Positions 16,970-24,697 of a stretch of 64,000 bases of DNA are shown piece after piece. Under the pieces are notes generated by a model. That model ran no database searches. It saw only the letters and a program-made list of their open reading frames with translations, and was not told the DNA's origin. Every line of letters begins with the position of its first letter. The first letter of the stretch is position 1. The stretch is taken from assembly GCF_004348985.1 (NCBI RefSeq), contig NZ_SMKW01000049.1, forward strand, positions 1 through 64,000. Reading direction: 5' to 3'. Both the position numbers and the translations under genes were made by a program. This DNA comes from Saccharopolyspora elongata (GTDB lineage: Bacteria; Actinomycetota; Actinomycetes; Mycobacteriales; Pseudonocardiaceae).

Positions 16970-17125
16970 GCACAGCGTTCCGGGCCGGATGACACCGCGT
17001 GGCACCTGTGAGCCGAGCAGCCTCACCGGGCCAGGAACCCGGCAAACCGAGGCAGGCACACCCTAGCCAAACGTGAGAACTATTCATATAATCCTGGGTC
17101 CGGTGGTGATTCGACAGGAGGCAGC

Positions 17126-18535
17126 ATGTTGCGGTTGCCCAGGTTGTTGCTCGTCCTCGCGCTCGCATCGACCATGGTGGGCGCCGCGGCCCCGGCACAG
17201 GCCGCGCCCGCCGATCCCCCGCTGCGCATCGACGGTCGCTGGTTCGTCGACGAGCACAACCGCGTGGTGCTGCTGCACGGCGTGAACAATGTCGACAAGG
17301 ACGCTCCGTACATCGAGCCCGGTGACGGCTTCACGTTGACCGCGGACGACGCACGGTTGCTGGCTCGGCACGGGTTCAACACCGTTCGGCTCGGGGTGTC
17401 CTTCGACGGACTCATGCCTTCCCGAGGCGACGTCGACGAGGCCTACCTCGACCGCCTCGCCGGGGTCATCGACGTGCTGGGGGCGTCCGGGATCCACGTG
17501 TTGCTGGACAACCACCAGGACGGACTGAGCAAGAGCTGGAACGGCAACGGTTTTCCGGAGTGGGCCATCGAGGCGCGACCGCAGTCGTGGGAGTCGAACC
17601 CGGGATTCCCCCTCTACTACCTGATGCCGAGCATGAACGCGGGCTGGGACGAGGTCTGGCACAACTCCAACGGCGTGGTCGACCACCTCGGTGACGCGCT
17701 GGCCGCTCTGGCCGCCCGGGTCGCCGACAAGCCGAACGTGCTCGGCATCGAGCTGCTGAACGAACCGTGGCCCGGAACGGCCTTCCCGACCTGCTTCCCG
17801 TTCGGCTGCCCGTTGTTCGACCGCCAGTACCAAGCCGTGCACGAGGATCTGACCGAGCGGATCCGCGAGGTCTCCCCCACCCTGCCGGTGTTCTGGGAAC
17901 CCAACGTCACCTGGAACCAGACCATGCCGACCCACCTCGCCGAACCGCCGCGGACTCCACCGATCGACGACCCGAACGTCGCGTTCTCCTTCCACGACTA
18001 CTGCATTATCAGCCAGTCGGCGATCTACCTGGGAATGCCCAAGGAACTGATCGGCATGTGCCCGCTGCAGCACGACATCACCTGGGGCAACGCCGACAAG
18101 TTCACCGAACGCACCGGAACACCGGCGCTGCTCACGGAGTTCGGCGACAACGACCCCGCGGTGCTCGGCAACTCGCTGTCGCGTGCCGACGAGCGCTTCA
18201 TCGGATGGCAGTACTGGCACTACGCGAGCATCAGCGGCCCGGAACCCGAAGAGGACCCGTTCCTCGGTGAGGCCGGACGCCAACTCGTGCGCACCTATCC
18301 GCAGGCCACCGCGGGCACACCGGTCTCGATGACCTTCGACCCGGACAGCGGCGCTTTCCGCTACACCTACCGCCCCAACAGCACGGCCCAGACCGAAATC
18401 TACGTGTCCGACCTGCACTACCCGGACGGCTACACCGTCTCGGCGGCCGGTGGCGAGGTCACCTCCCCACCCGGAGCACCGATCGTGACCGTGCGGGCGA
18501 CCGGCAGCGAACCGGTCACGGTGAACATCCGGTAG
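17126..18535 (+). CDS. Secreted GH5 endoglycoceramidase-like glycosidase, 469 aa
   Basis: ATG at 17126 follows AGGAGG. A Sec signal peptide (LPRLLLVLALASTMVGAAAP, cleavage near AQA-A) opens the protein. The catalytic (beta/alpha)8 domain spans ~30-385: N212-E213 in LNEPWPG is the acid/base and E338 in LLTEFGDN the nucleophile. A beta-sandwich follows (~390-469), as in Rhodococcus endoglycoceramidases, which release the oligosaccharide from glycosphingolipids. The family also includes steryl-glucosidases and galactosylceramidases, so the substrate is uncertain. The gene is monocistronic. Two Cys-rich loops (CFPFGCP, and the Cys pair around DYCIISQ...GMCP) look like disulfides fit for export. 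Confidence 0.9.
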   Translation: MLRLPRLLLVLALASTMVGAAAPAQAAPADPPLRIDGRWFVDEHNRVVLLHGVNNVDKDAPYIEPGDGFTLTADDARLLARHGFNTVRLGVSFDGLMPSRGDVDEAYLDRLAGVIDVLGASGIHVLLDNHQDGLSKSWNGNGFPEWAIEARPQSWESNPGFPLYYLMPSMNAGWDEVWHNSNGVVDHLGDALAALAARVADKPNVLGIELLNEPWPGTAFPTCFPFGCPLFDRQYQAVHEDLTERIREVSPTLPVFWEPNVTWNQTMPTHLAEPPRTPPIDDPNVAFSFHDYCIISQSAIYLGMPKELIGMCPLQHDITWGNADKFTERTGTPALLTEFGDNDPAVLGNSLSRADERFIGWQYWHYASISGPEPEEDPFLGEAGRQLVRTYPQATAGTPVSMTFDPDSGAFRYTYRPNSTAQTEIYVSDLHYPDGYTVSAAGGEVTSPPGAPIVTVRATGSEPVTVNIR

Positions 18536-18579
18536 CGAACCGAGGGCCAGTGGTTCTGGACGAGTCCGCCACCGCTTGG

Positions 18580-19164
18580 TCACGTGTCCTTCAGGATCAA
18601 CAGCTCGCCTTTGCCGATCGGGGCCAGGGAGCCGAGGTAGCCGTCCGAGGCCGCGACCAGCCGGTCGAAGTCTTCCAGCTGGTGCGCGTGGGAGATCGCG
18701 TTGTCGACGACGATCAGGCAGCCGTCCTTGAGGATCCGCTGCAACGAAGGCCACCAGTCGGCGTACTGGCCACGATCGCTGTCCAGGAAGATGAAGTCGT
18801 ACTCGCCGGCAGCGCGTGACGCGATGAATCGGCCGGCGTCATCCGCGATCTGCTGAATGCGGGAGCGGAGCCCGGCGCGCTGGAAGTTCTGCTCGGCCAT
18901 CGCGATCTTGTGCGGCGCTCGTTCAATTGTCGTGACCGTGCCGTCCTCACCCACCGCGTCGGCGAGCCACAGCGTCGAGTAGCCGTTCGACGTCCCGATC
19001 TCCAGCACGTTCTTGCACTTGCCGACCTTGACGAGCAACGCGAGGAACTTGCCGGTGTCGTGGGTGATGTTCAGCAGCTTCCGGCTTCGGTCGCCGGTCG
19101 CCGCATCGTTGGTCTCGCCGAATTCTTCCAACTCCCGCAGCAGCTCGGTCAGCCCTTTTTCCAC
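18580..19164 (-). CDS. Class I SAM-dependent O-methyltransferase (catechol-OMT type), 194 aa
   Basis: GTG at 19164 is chosen because GAGAGGGAG lies at the proper distance and the upstream frame is arginine-rich nonsense. SAM-binding motif I is LEIGTSNGYSTLWLA (~55-69), motif II has the acidic pair in VTTIERAP, and D-rich FIFLDSDRGQYADWW holds the metal-binding aspartates of cation-dependent OMTs, with VVDNAISH following. The likely reaction is methylation of a catechol or similar diol. It is divergent from a GntR regulator 205 bases away. Confidence 0.88.
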   Translation of the reverse strand: MEKGLTELLRELEEFGETNDAATGDRSRKLLNITHDTGKFLALLVKVGKCKNVLEIGTSNGYSTLWLADAVGEDGTVTTIERAPHKIAMAEQNFQRAGLRSRIQQIADDAGRFIASRAAGEYDFIFLDSDRGQYADWWPSLQRILKDGCLIVVDNAISHAHQLEDFDRLVAASDGYLGSLAPIGKGELLILKDT

Positions 19165-19369
19165 GTTGCTCCCTCTCCTCGTTCCACGGCGCCTCACCAG
19201 GCCCCCGTCGAGTATTCCTCGGCCGAGGGGTGGAGATCGCATAGCTCGGCCATCCGGCGGGTCCTCGCTACGACGCCCTGAGCGACCCGCCGGCGACATG
19301 TCGTTGCGGCGCAAGGAAACTGCTGTGACCGGTGCGGCGAATGTGGTGGCATCTCCCGGAGATGGAAGA

Positions 19370-20029
19370 ATGCCGGTCATGGCAGTTGCAGGTGACGAGC
19401 CGGAATCGGCCCGAGTCGTCCGACACATCCGCGACGAGATCCTCGACGGCATCCGGAAGCCGGGGAGCAAGCTCGTCGAGCGCGACCTGGCCAATGAGCT
19501 GGGCGTGAGCCGGGTGCCGGTTCGCGACGCGTTGAAGACGCTCGTGGCCGAGGGCCTCGTGACGCCCCGGCCTCGGACCTGGGCGGTCGTGCGGGAGTTC
19601 ACGCCCACCGACATCGCCGACATCAACGAGGTTCGTTCCGCGTTGGAGGTGCTCACGTTCAAGCTCGCCGCGCAGCGCCACACCCGCGAGGGCCTGGCCC
19701 GGCTCCGCGCCGCGCTGGATGCCGAGTTCGAGGCGGCACGCGTCGACAACGCCATCGCCGCGCGCCGGTCGGCGGCGGACTTCCACGAGATCGTCACCGA
19801 GCTGGCGGGAAACCACCTGCTGAACGAGCTCGGGCAGACGATGCGCAGCCGGATCCGGTGGTTGCTGGTCCAGCACGACGATCTGATGCGCGTGGCCGAG
19901 GAACACCGGACGCTGTACGACGCGATCGCTCAGCGGAACGTGGCGCTGGTCGGCGAACTCGTGCTCGATCACATGGAGACCGGGCGATACCTACACGGCA
20001 CCCATGACGCGGCGGCACGGCCTGAATGA
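19370..20029 (+). CDS. GntR family (FCD/FadR-type) transcriptional regulator, 219 aa
   Basis: ATG at 19370 is ~8 bases after GGAG. Residues ~15-75 are the GntR winged helix (IRDEILDGIRKPGSKLVERDLANELGVSRVPVRDAL, with TPRPRTWAVV as the wing). Residues ~85-205 are the all-helical FCD domain, with the metal-ligand pattern D/H-x3-H in ADFHEIV, then EEHRTLYDAI and DHMETGRYLH. The ligand is unknown, usually a carboxylic acid. It is probably the regulator of the divergent O-methyltransferase gene. Confidence 0.92.
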   Translation: MPVMAVAGDEPESARVVRHIRDEILDGIRKPGSKLVERDLANELGVSRVPVRDALKTLVAEGLVTPRPRTWAVVREFTPTDIADINEVRSALEVLTFKLAAQRHTREGLARLRAALDAEFEAARVDNAIAARRSAADFHEIVTELAGNHLLNELGQTMRSRIRWLLVQHDDLMRVAEEHRTLYDAIAQRNVALVGELVLDHMETGRYLHGTHDAAARPE

Positions 20030-20048
20030 GGTTTTCCAACCTCGTTTT
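20028..20048 (+). terminator. Intrinsic terminator of the GntR gene
   Basis: GAGGTT (20028-20033), loop TTCC, AACCTC (20038-20043), then GTTTT. The hairpin begins within the stop codon of the GntR gene. It is one of the few here with a T-run. Confidence 0.75.
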
Positions 20049-20197
20049 GGGTGGCGGTGCGGGTAGCGGAACCTCAGACGCTCCCTGGACTGTGGGTGCC
20101 CCTCCTTATGTATGTCCAATGAAAAAGGCGGAATCGAGCTGACCCGACCGGGGACCCGGTCTCCTCCTTCGCGGCCCGGACCCCCGCTTCGTCGTTC

Positions 20198-20530
20198 CTA
20201 GGCGTAGACGATGCCTTCGGCCACGTCGCCGCGGATCTCGGTGCCGACCTTGCGGGCCAGCAGATCGTCGAGCCGGTCGAGCGGGCCGATCAGCGCGCGT
20301 CCACCGGCCCGCGCCACGCGGATCGCGGCGTCGACCTTCGGCTTCATCGAGCCTTCGGCGAACGCGAGGGCCGAGATCGCGTCGGCCGAGGCGGTGAGGA
20401 TGTTGCGCTGCTCGGGCGTTCCCCAGTTCTCGCTGACGAAGTCGCCGTCGGTGAGCATGATCAGCGTGTCCGCTTCGAGCTCGGCGGCCAGCGCGGCGCT
20501 CGCGAGGTCCTTGTCGACCACCGCCTGCAT
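20198..20530 (-). pseudogene. arcC: C-terminal fragment of carbamate kinase
   Basis: The 110 codons match the last third of carbamate kinases: AVVDKDLASAALAAELEAD, a divergent VYLDWGTP counterpart (ENWGTPEQRN), FAEGSMKPKVDAAIRVARAGG and GGRALIGPLD. These carry part of the ATP site. The first ~200 residues, including the carbamoyl-phosphate loop, are missing. At 20531 the sequence changes abruptly to the 3' part of an unrelated membrane-protein gene on the other strand. Non-functional remnant at a rearrangement breakpoint. Confidence 0.75.
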
Positions 20531-20560
20531 GCCCGCCGTGCCGACCGCGGCGGACCGGAC

Positions 20561-20716
20561 ATGTTCACGCTGGCCGGCGGCCTGCTCGCGATCGTCATCG
20601 CCGGGGGTCTGCTGCTCGGCTTCGGCGGCGACGTGCAGTGGCTGCTCGCGGCGTCCGCGGTCGCGATCGGCATCGTCATGCTGATCGCCTCGTTCCGAAC
20701 CCGCCGAAACACCTGA
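20561..20716 (+). pseudogene. C-terminal end of a membrane protein, 51 codons visible
   Basis: From the ATG at 20561 the frame codes two hydrophobic helices (MFTLAGGLLAIVIAGGLLLG and WLLAASAVAIGIVMLIASF) and a basic end RTRRNT. The frame is open upstream to about 20531 (RADRGGPD), where it meets the broken carbamate kinase gene, so this looks like the tail of a larger protein, possibly PspC-like. It could survive as a small two-helix protein. A 21-base inverted repeat follows 25 bases after the stop. Confidence 0.45.
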
Positions 20717-20741
20717 ACCAGCGGTCCCGAGGTCCTCTGAA

Positions 20742-20789
20742 CCGCAATTTCAATGGAAATCGAAGGTCCGATTTCCATTGAAATTGCGG
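20742..20789. terminator. 21-bp perfect, AT-rich inverted repeat
   Basis: Arms at 20742-20762 and 20769-20789 are exact complements (start CCGCAATTTCAATGG), separated by AAGGTC. At about 57% A+T the arms stand out from this ~70% GC region. Placed between the end of the plus-strand fragment and the minus-strand ferredoxin domain, it may terminate both. Its AT-rich perfect symmetry is also compatible with a regulator site or a mobile-element relic. Confidence 0.7.
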
Positions 20790-20900
20790 AAGTTGTCCAC
20801 AGGAGTCGGCGTGTCGGGGTGTGACACGCCGATGGTCCGCAACGTCAGTCAGAGGTCGGGTCAGACCCACCAGACGGCGTCACCACGAACATCATCAATG

Positions 20901-21089
20901 TCAGAGGTCGATGGTGAGGCCGGACGACAGCGCGCGGGAGACGCAGCAGTACATGCGACCGGGCGGCGCGCCGATGTCATCGCGATGCTCCGGCTCCCCG
21001 TCGATGACGACGACCTCGCAACTGCCGCAAACCCCTTCGCGGCAGCCAGACGGTATCTGATACCCCGCGTGGTTCAGCGCGTTCAACAT
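20901..21089 (-). CDS. Plant-type [2Fe-2S] ferredoxin domain, C-terminal part of a frameshifted fusion
   Basis: The frame reads SMLNALNHAGYQIPSGCREGVCGSCEVVV in two pieces, i.e. the C-x4-C-x2-C cluster loop, and ends with RMYCCVSRALSSG, which supplies the fourth cysteine. The first two beta-strands of a ferredoxin (~25 residues) are absent. It overlaps the end of the PPOX gene in another frame. Removing one G from the run of five at about 21094-21098 would join them into a single reading frame. So it is most likely the C-terminal redox domain of a PPOX-ferredoxin protein, disrupted by a one-base indel that could be real or a sequencing error. Confidence 0.65.
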   Translation of the reverse strand: MLNALNHAGYQIPSGCREGVCGSCEVVVIDGEPEHRDDIGAPPGRMYCCVSRALSSGLTIDL

Positions 21090-21720
21090 GGACTCCCCCG
21101 CGCGCGAGCATGTTTTCCAGCACCGCCGGATCGACGTCGGCCCCCATCTGCTCGGCGGCCATCTCGCCCGCCGACGGCAACTCCTCGGCCAGGGCCTGGC
21201 TCGCGGGATCCCACAGCCGAGACCGGATCAGCGCGCGTCCGCAGTGGAAGAAGACCTCCGCCACCTCCACGACGAGCGCCAGCTCCGCGTCCTTGCCCTC
21301 GGTCTGCATCCGGGCGAGCACGGCCGGTTCGTCGGTGGGATACGCACGACCGTTGACGCGCAACACCTCCCGCACCCCGGGGACGACGAACATCAGCCCG
21401 ATCCCGTCGTTCTCGGCGAGATTGCGGAACGAGTCGGCGAGCTTGTTGCCCGGCCGGTCGGGAATCGCGAGCGTGCGCTCGTCGAGCACCTTGACGAATC
21501 CCGGGTAGTCGCCGCGCGGTGAGCAGTCGGGCAGGCCGGTCGCATCCGACGTGGCCATCGCCAGGAATGGGGAATGGGCGATGAAGCGGCGAAAATGCCG
21601 GTCGATGCGGTCGTGGACCTTGGCCTTGATCAGGGCCTCGGGCTCCCCGAGCCGGGCGCGGACCTCCTCGAAGGAGACCCGGCGCGGGCGAGTCTCGCTG
21701 ACGCGATCAGTGCTGGTCAT
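20977..21720 (-). CDS. FMN-binding pyridoxamine 5'-phosphate oxidase-like protein (MSMEG_1061 type)
   Basis: ATG at 21720. Residues ~10-205 follow the PPOX-type split-barrel pattern: FIAHSPFLAMATSD, CSPRGDYPGFVKVLDERTLAIPDRPGNKLADSFRN in short pieces, GLMFVVPG and LRVNGRAY. These are FMN-contact strands of small flavoprotein oxidoreductases. The last ~40 residues after ENMLARGG are arginine-rich and unlike the family. They arise because the true continuation, a [2Fe-2S] ferredoxin domain, lies in another frame from 21089. It is divergent from a TetR gene, likely its regulator. Confidence 0.85.
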   Translation of the reverse strand: MTSTDRVSETRPRRVSFEEVRARLGEPEALIKAKVHDRIDRHFRRFIAHSPFLAMATSDATGLPDCSPRGDYPGFVKVLDERTLAIPDRPGNKLADSFRNLAENDGIGLMFVVPGVREVLRVNGRAYPTDEPAVLARMQTEGKDAELALVVEVAEVFFHCGRALIRSRLWDPASQALAEELPSAGEMAAEQMGADVDPAVLENMLARGGVHVERAEPRGVSDTVWLPRRGLRQLRGRRHRRGAGASR

Positions 21721-21724
21721 GGCA

Positions 21725-21741
21725 CAATTATGAGCAATTAT
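21725..21741. promoter_or_regulatory. CAATTAT direct repeat between PPOX and TetR genes
   Basis: CAATTAT occurs at 21725-21731 and 21735-21741, separated by GAG, immediately upstream of the PPOX start (21720) and 46 bases before the TetR start (21787). Such AT-rich sequence is exceptional here. It could be a -10 region, a TetR operator, or both. Confidence 0.4.
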
Positions 21742-21786
21742 TCGGTTTGCGCGCTACTCGCTTTCGCGCCGGTTCGCAGGGGTGCC

Positions 21787-22410
21787 ATGACGTCGGAGCA
21801 GCGCCGGCTCCAGCCGCGCAAACAGCCGCGCCAGGTCCGGGCCGAGCTGACCCGGCAGCGCATCCTCACCGCCGCTGCTCACATTTTCGCCGAGCACGGC
21901 TACGCCGCGGGCACCACGAACCGGATTGCCGAGCGGGCGCGGATCTCGATCGGCTCGCTGTACCAGTACTACCCGAACAAGGACGCGATCCTGGCCGAGC
22001 TGCTGACCCGCCACCTCGACGGCGACAGGGCCACCGAAACGCTCCGCCGGCACAAGGACCTGCCGGAGTCGCTCGAGGACATCATCCGGACGTTCGTGCG
22101 AGCGGTGATCGAGAACCACCTCGACGACCCGCAGTTGCTGCGGATCATGATCGAGCAGGCGCCCCGCTCCGGCGAGTTGCTGGAGCGGGTTACCCGGCAG
22201 GAGTGGGAGATGGTCGGTGGCCTGCGGGACCTGTTCGACCGCCACGCGGAAGTCCGGGTCCAGGACAAGGACACGGCCGCCCGGCTCGTGGCGTCCACTG
22301 TGGAGCTGACCGTGCACCAGCTCATCGCCGCGCCCGGCTCGGTCGACACCACACGACTGGAGAACGAGCTCGTGGCGATGATCACCGGCTACCTCCGCAC
22401 GGCCCGGTGA
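21787..22410 (+). CDS. TetR family transcriptional regulator, 207 aa
   Basis: ATG at 21787 has AGGGGTGCC upstream and begins the usual basic lead-in (RRLQPRKQPRQVRAELTR). An in-frame ATG at 21730 overlaps the putative operator and is less likely. The helix-turn-helix is ILTAAAHIFAEHGYAAGTTNRIAERARISIGSLYQYYPNKDAIL in order over residues ~27-70, with the canonical SIGSLYQYYPNK. The helical ligand domain (~75-205) is family-specific and gives no clue to the inducer. It is divergent from the PPOX/ferredoxin gene. Confidence 0.92.
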   Translation: MTSEQRRLQPRKQPRQVRAELTRQRILTAAAHIFAEHGYAAGTTNRIAERARISIGSLYQYYPNKDAILAELLTRHLDGDRATETLRRHKDLPESLEDIIRTFVRAVIENHLDDPQLLRIMIEQAPRSGELLERVTRQEWEMVGGLRDLFDRHAEVRVQDKDTAARLVASTVELTVHQLIAAPGSVDTTRLENELVAMITGYLRTAR

Positions 22411-22447
22411 AGCCGGCCTGGTTCAACGGCGCCTCATGGCGCGCGTT

Positions 22448-23527
22448 TCATCCGCCGTGCGGGAGGCTCCACAAGTGGAGTGCGGTCCGGTCTTCGGCCC
22501 CGGTGTACCAGGTGCCGCGCCCCGCCGAGCGGGGAGAACCCGAGACGGGGAAGGGATAGTCGATCCGGCCGCGCAGGGTCATCGTGCGCGCGTCGACGAG
22601 CCAATGGCCGGGAACTCCCGCGGCGTTCTCGATCCCGGCCACGATGGTGTCGTCGTCCGGGAACGCCGCCTCGTAGGCCCAGCAGGGACGGTCGTCGCCG
22701 CTCTGCGGCACCGCCTCCGCAGCGTTCAGCCGCCCCAGTTCCACGCCATCCTCCGCCCGGCGCAAGTAGAGGGCCCACTGCCCCGGATCCGTCGCGACGA
22801 GGTGCTCCCCGGACGGGCTCGCCGCGAGGAAGACCTCCTCGACGAACCGCTGGATGCTGAACTTCGCGCCGTCCCAGTGCCCCCACAGCACGGGCGAATC
22901 CTCGTCGCCCTCACCGACGGTCAGCGCCATGTACGCGGGATCCGGGTGCGGGGAGTGGAAGGAGCCCGATCCCACGGTCATCGTCTCGGCACGGGCCAGC
23001 ACTCTGCCGTCGGCGGGATCGAGGATCAGCCACTCCTCCTCGACGTCCTCTCCCGCGTAGTTGCGGACGTGGGCCCACAGGAGCTCGCCGTCCGAGGAAA
23101 AGGCGGCCGATCCGCTGTCGGCATGGCCGTGGTAGTAGTCGTCGGCGTACTCGGCGAACGACGTGTGGGCGTCGGTGCACACCGCAGCCGACCAGCAGCC
23201 GTGCCGAACCTCCCACCGCACGGCGCCGGTCGGATCCACCGCTTGCAGCGCGTGCACCCCGGCGAACACCGCGAGATCGGCCTCGGGAGAGACCGCCATC
23301 GAGCCGAAACGGCGCGGCCACGGCGCCGGGAAGCGAACCACTGCTCCCGGACCGTCCAGGTCACGGACGACCAGTTCGGTGTCCCCGCGCTGCACCAGCA
23401 GTTCGCGCCCGGGCCAGTGCCGCACTTCTGGCGCGTCCGCGGACGCCGGGTCCAGCGGAGCATCGACAGTGGCGACGAGACGAGCCGCGTACTGCGCAGC
23501 ACTCGCTCGAGCGGAATTCGTTGCCAT
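22448..23527 (-). CDS. WD40/beta-propeller-like protein of unknown function, 359 aa
   Basis: ATG at 23527. After a short alanine-rich start, the protein is built of repeated four-strand blades: VRHWPGRELLVQ, FGSMAVSPEADLAVFAG, SAAFSSDGELLWAHV, EEEWLILDPADGRVLA, FLAASPSGEHLVATD, GHWLVDARTMTLRG. There is no signal peptide, membrane helix or catalytic motif. No operon partner is evident; the TetR gene converges on it. A TATAGAT hexamer-type -10 ends 6 bases before the ATG and no ribosome site is visible, which suggests a leaderless message. The frame stays open far upstream of 23527 but that part is compositional noise. Confidence 0.75.
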   Translation of the reverse strand: MATNSARASAAQYAARLVATVDAPLDPASADAPEVRHWPGRELLVQRGDTELVVRDLDGPGAVVRFPAPWPRRFGSMAVSPEADLAVFAGVHALQAVDPTGAVRWEVRHGCWSAAVCTDAHTSFAEYADDYYHGHADSGSAAFSSDGELLWAHVRNYAGEDVEEEWLILDPADGRVLARAETMTVGSGSFHSPHPDPAYMALTVGEGDEDSPVLWGHWDGAKFSIQRFVEEVFLAASPSGEHLVATDPGQWALYLRRAEDGVELGRLNAAEAVPQSGDDRPCWAYEAAFPDDDTIVAGIENAAGVPGHWLVDARTMTLRGRIDYPFPVSGSPRSAGRGTWYTGAEDRTALHLWSLPHGG

Positions 23528-23947
23528 GCCGGTATCTATACATGAACCGCTGGGCGACCGGTACGTCGTGCGAGCCGGATCGGGCAGCCCGGCTGCCCAC
23601 TCACGACCGCGCCACAGCGGGATGTCGCCGCGAGCTGCGGCCAGTCGGCGATGCGGCGGCGGGTCGACGGCGTCCGAGATGTCGCACTCGACGGCTTCGC
23701 GGAGCTGGCGGGCTTCGGGCTCAAGCCGCACGCGGTCGAGACGTGGAAGCCGGCACCACGACGATTGTCCGGGCGGAAACCTGGGAATCGCACTGATCAA
23801 CTCCGTCGGCGGCCCCTGCTTCGCTGGGACCATCGCGACCGGTAGCTTCAGCTGTGCACTGTTGACCATCGCGATCACCACGGCCGCCGGGCCGGCCGTC
23901 CCGTTCACCGCGGGGCGCCGGATAGGGCGGCTGGACAGGAGCCTGTC
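23528..23947. other. Intergenic stretch without a supported gene
   Basis: About 420 bases. Short open frames exist on both strands but none has a credible ribosome site, family motif or consistent codon bias. One plus-strand frame (23651-23845, with LDGFAELAGFGLKPHAVETW) has protein-like composition and may be a gene relic. The right end holds the AGGAG ribosome site of the next gene. Confidence 0.5.
23534..23540 (-). promoter_or_regulatory. Leaderless-type -10 element (TATAGAT)
   Basis: Read on the minus strand, TATAGAT ends 6 bases before the ATG at 23527, the spacing expected when transcription begins at the start codon. No Shine-Dalgarno is present. Confidence 0.5.
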
Positions 23948-24490
23948 GTGACCACCGCACTGATCATCGGCGACGTCCAGCGGGGCATCACGAGCAGCTA
24001 CCCGTTCGCCAGGCAGGTCATCCCGCCGCTCACCGAACTGCTCCCGCGCGCCCGCGCGGCCGGTGCTCTCGTCGTGTTCGTGCGCTTCGCCGTCCGGGGC
24101 AACGGGGCCGACTTGCCGCCGGGCAACGCGATGTTCAGGACGTTCTACGAAGCCGGGGACACCTTCCACGAGGGATCGGCCGGAACCGAGGTCGATCTGC
24201 CGGTCGCCGACGAGGACGTCGTCGTGCTGAAGCGCCGCGCCAGCGCGTTCGCCGGCACAGATCTGGACCTCGTGCTCCGCGCCGGCGGCGTCGACACTCT
24301 CGCGATCGCCGGAGTCGCGACCAGCGCAATGGTGGCTGCGACGTGCTACGACGCGGCGGACCGCGGCTACGAAGTGACCGTGCTGCGGGACGGTTGCGCC
24401 GACGACGATCCGGCAATGCACGACTTCTTCATGGACGCCGTCTTCCCCAGTCGGGGATTCGAGGTCGTGCCCTGCGCCGGTTGGTCGTAG
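23948..24490 (+). CDS. Isochorismatase-like hydrolase family protein lacking the nucleophile, 180 aa
   Basis: GTG at 23948 follows AGGAG by 7 bases. The fold is clear: strand with ALIIGDVQRG (D9), K95 in VVVLKRRASAF, and LAIAGVATSAMVAATCYDAADRGYEV in order near 118-143. Cysteine hydrolases of this family carry Cys in T-S-x-C; here the place is Met128 (TSAM). D9 and K95 are kept, as in true isochorismatases that also lack the Cys, but the rest resembles nicotinamidase-like members. Function is therefore uncertain, and Cys133, five residues on, is unlikely to substitute. It converges on the SGNH hydrolase gene. Confidence 0.82.
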   Translation: MTTALIIGDVQRGITSSYPFARQVIPPLTELLPRARAAGALVVFVRFAVRGNGADLPPGNAMFRTFYEAGDTFHEGSAGTEVDLPVADEDVVVLKRRASAFAGTDLDLVLRAGGVDTLAIAGVATSAMVAATCYDAADRGYEVTVLRDGCADDDPAMHDFFMDAVFPSRGFEVVPCAGWS

Positions 24491-24655
24491 AACTCCGCTC
24501 CGGGCCGGGGAAGCAGGGACGGTTCCTTGTCGAGCCCGGCACGGCCGCCGTTCGCGGTGCACAGGAGTCCGAGCGTTGCCGGGTCCACCTCGACCCAGCC
24601 GGTTCGGTAACGCTGCGCGGTCGGTGAGCGATTGCTCCTGCCTGCATCGGCGAAA

Positions 24656-24694
24656 CGCCTTGCGATCGCCGGTGTCGCGTGCGATCGCAAGGCG
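24656..24694. terminator. 14-bp stem bidirectional terminator
   Basis: CGCCTTGCGATCGC (24656-24669) and its exact complement (24681-24694) flank an 11-base loop. The stem starts 3 bases after the stop of the SGNH hydrolase gene on the minus strand and faces the convergent isochorismatase-like gene. The remaining bases 24491-24655 hold no gene. Confidence 0.8.
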
Positions 24695-24697
24695 CGG

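Noticed and set aside
23528-24562. Upstream extension of the propeller gene frame to a 704-residue protein
   Set aside because: The extension covers the isochorismatase-like gene antisense and has shadow composition; the ATG at 23527 with a leaderless promoter is the better start.
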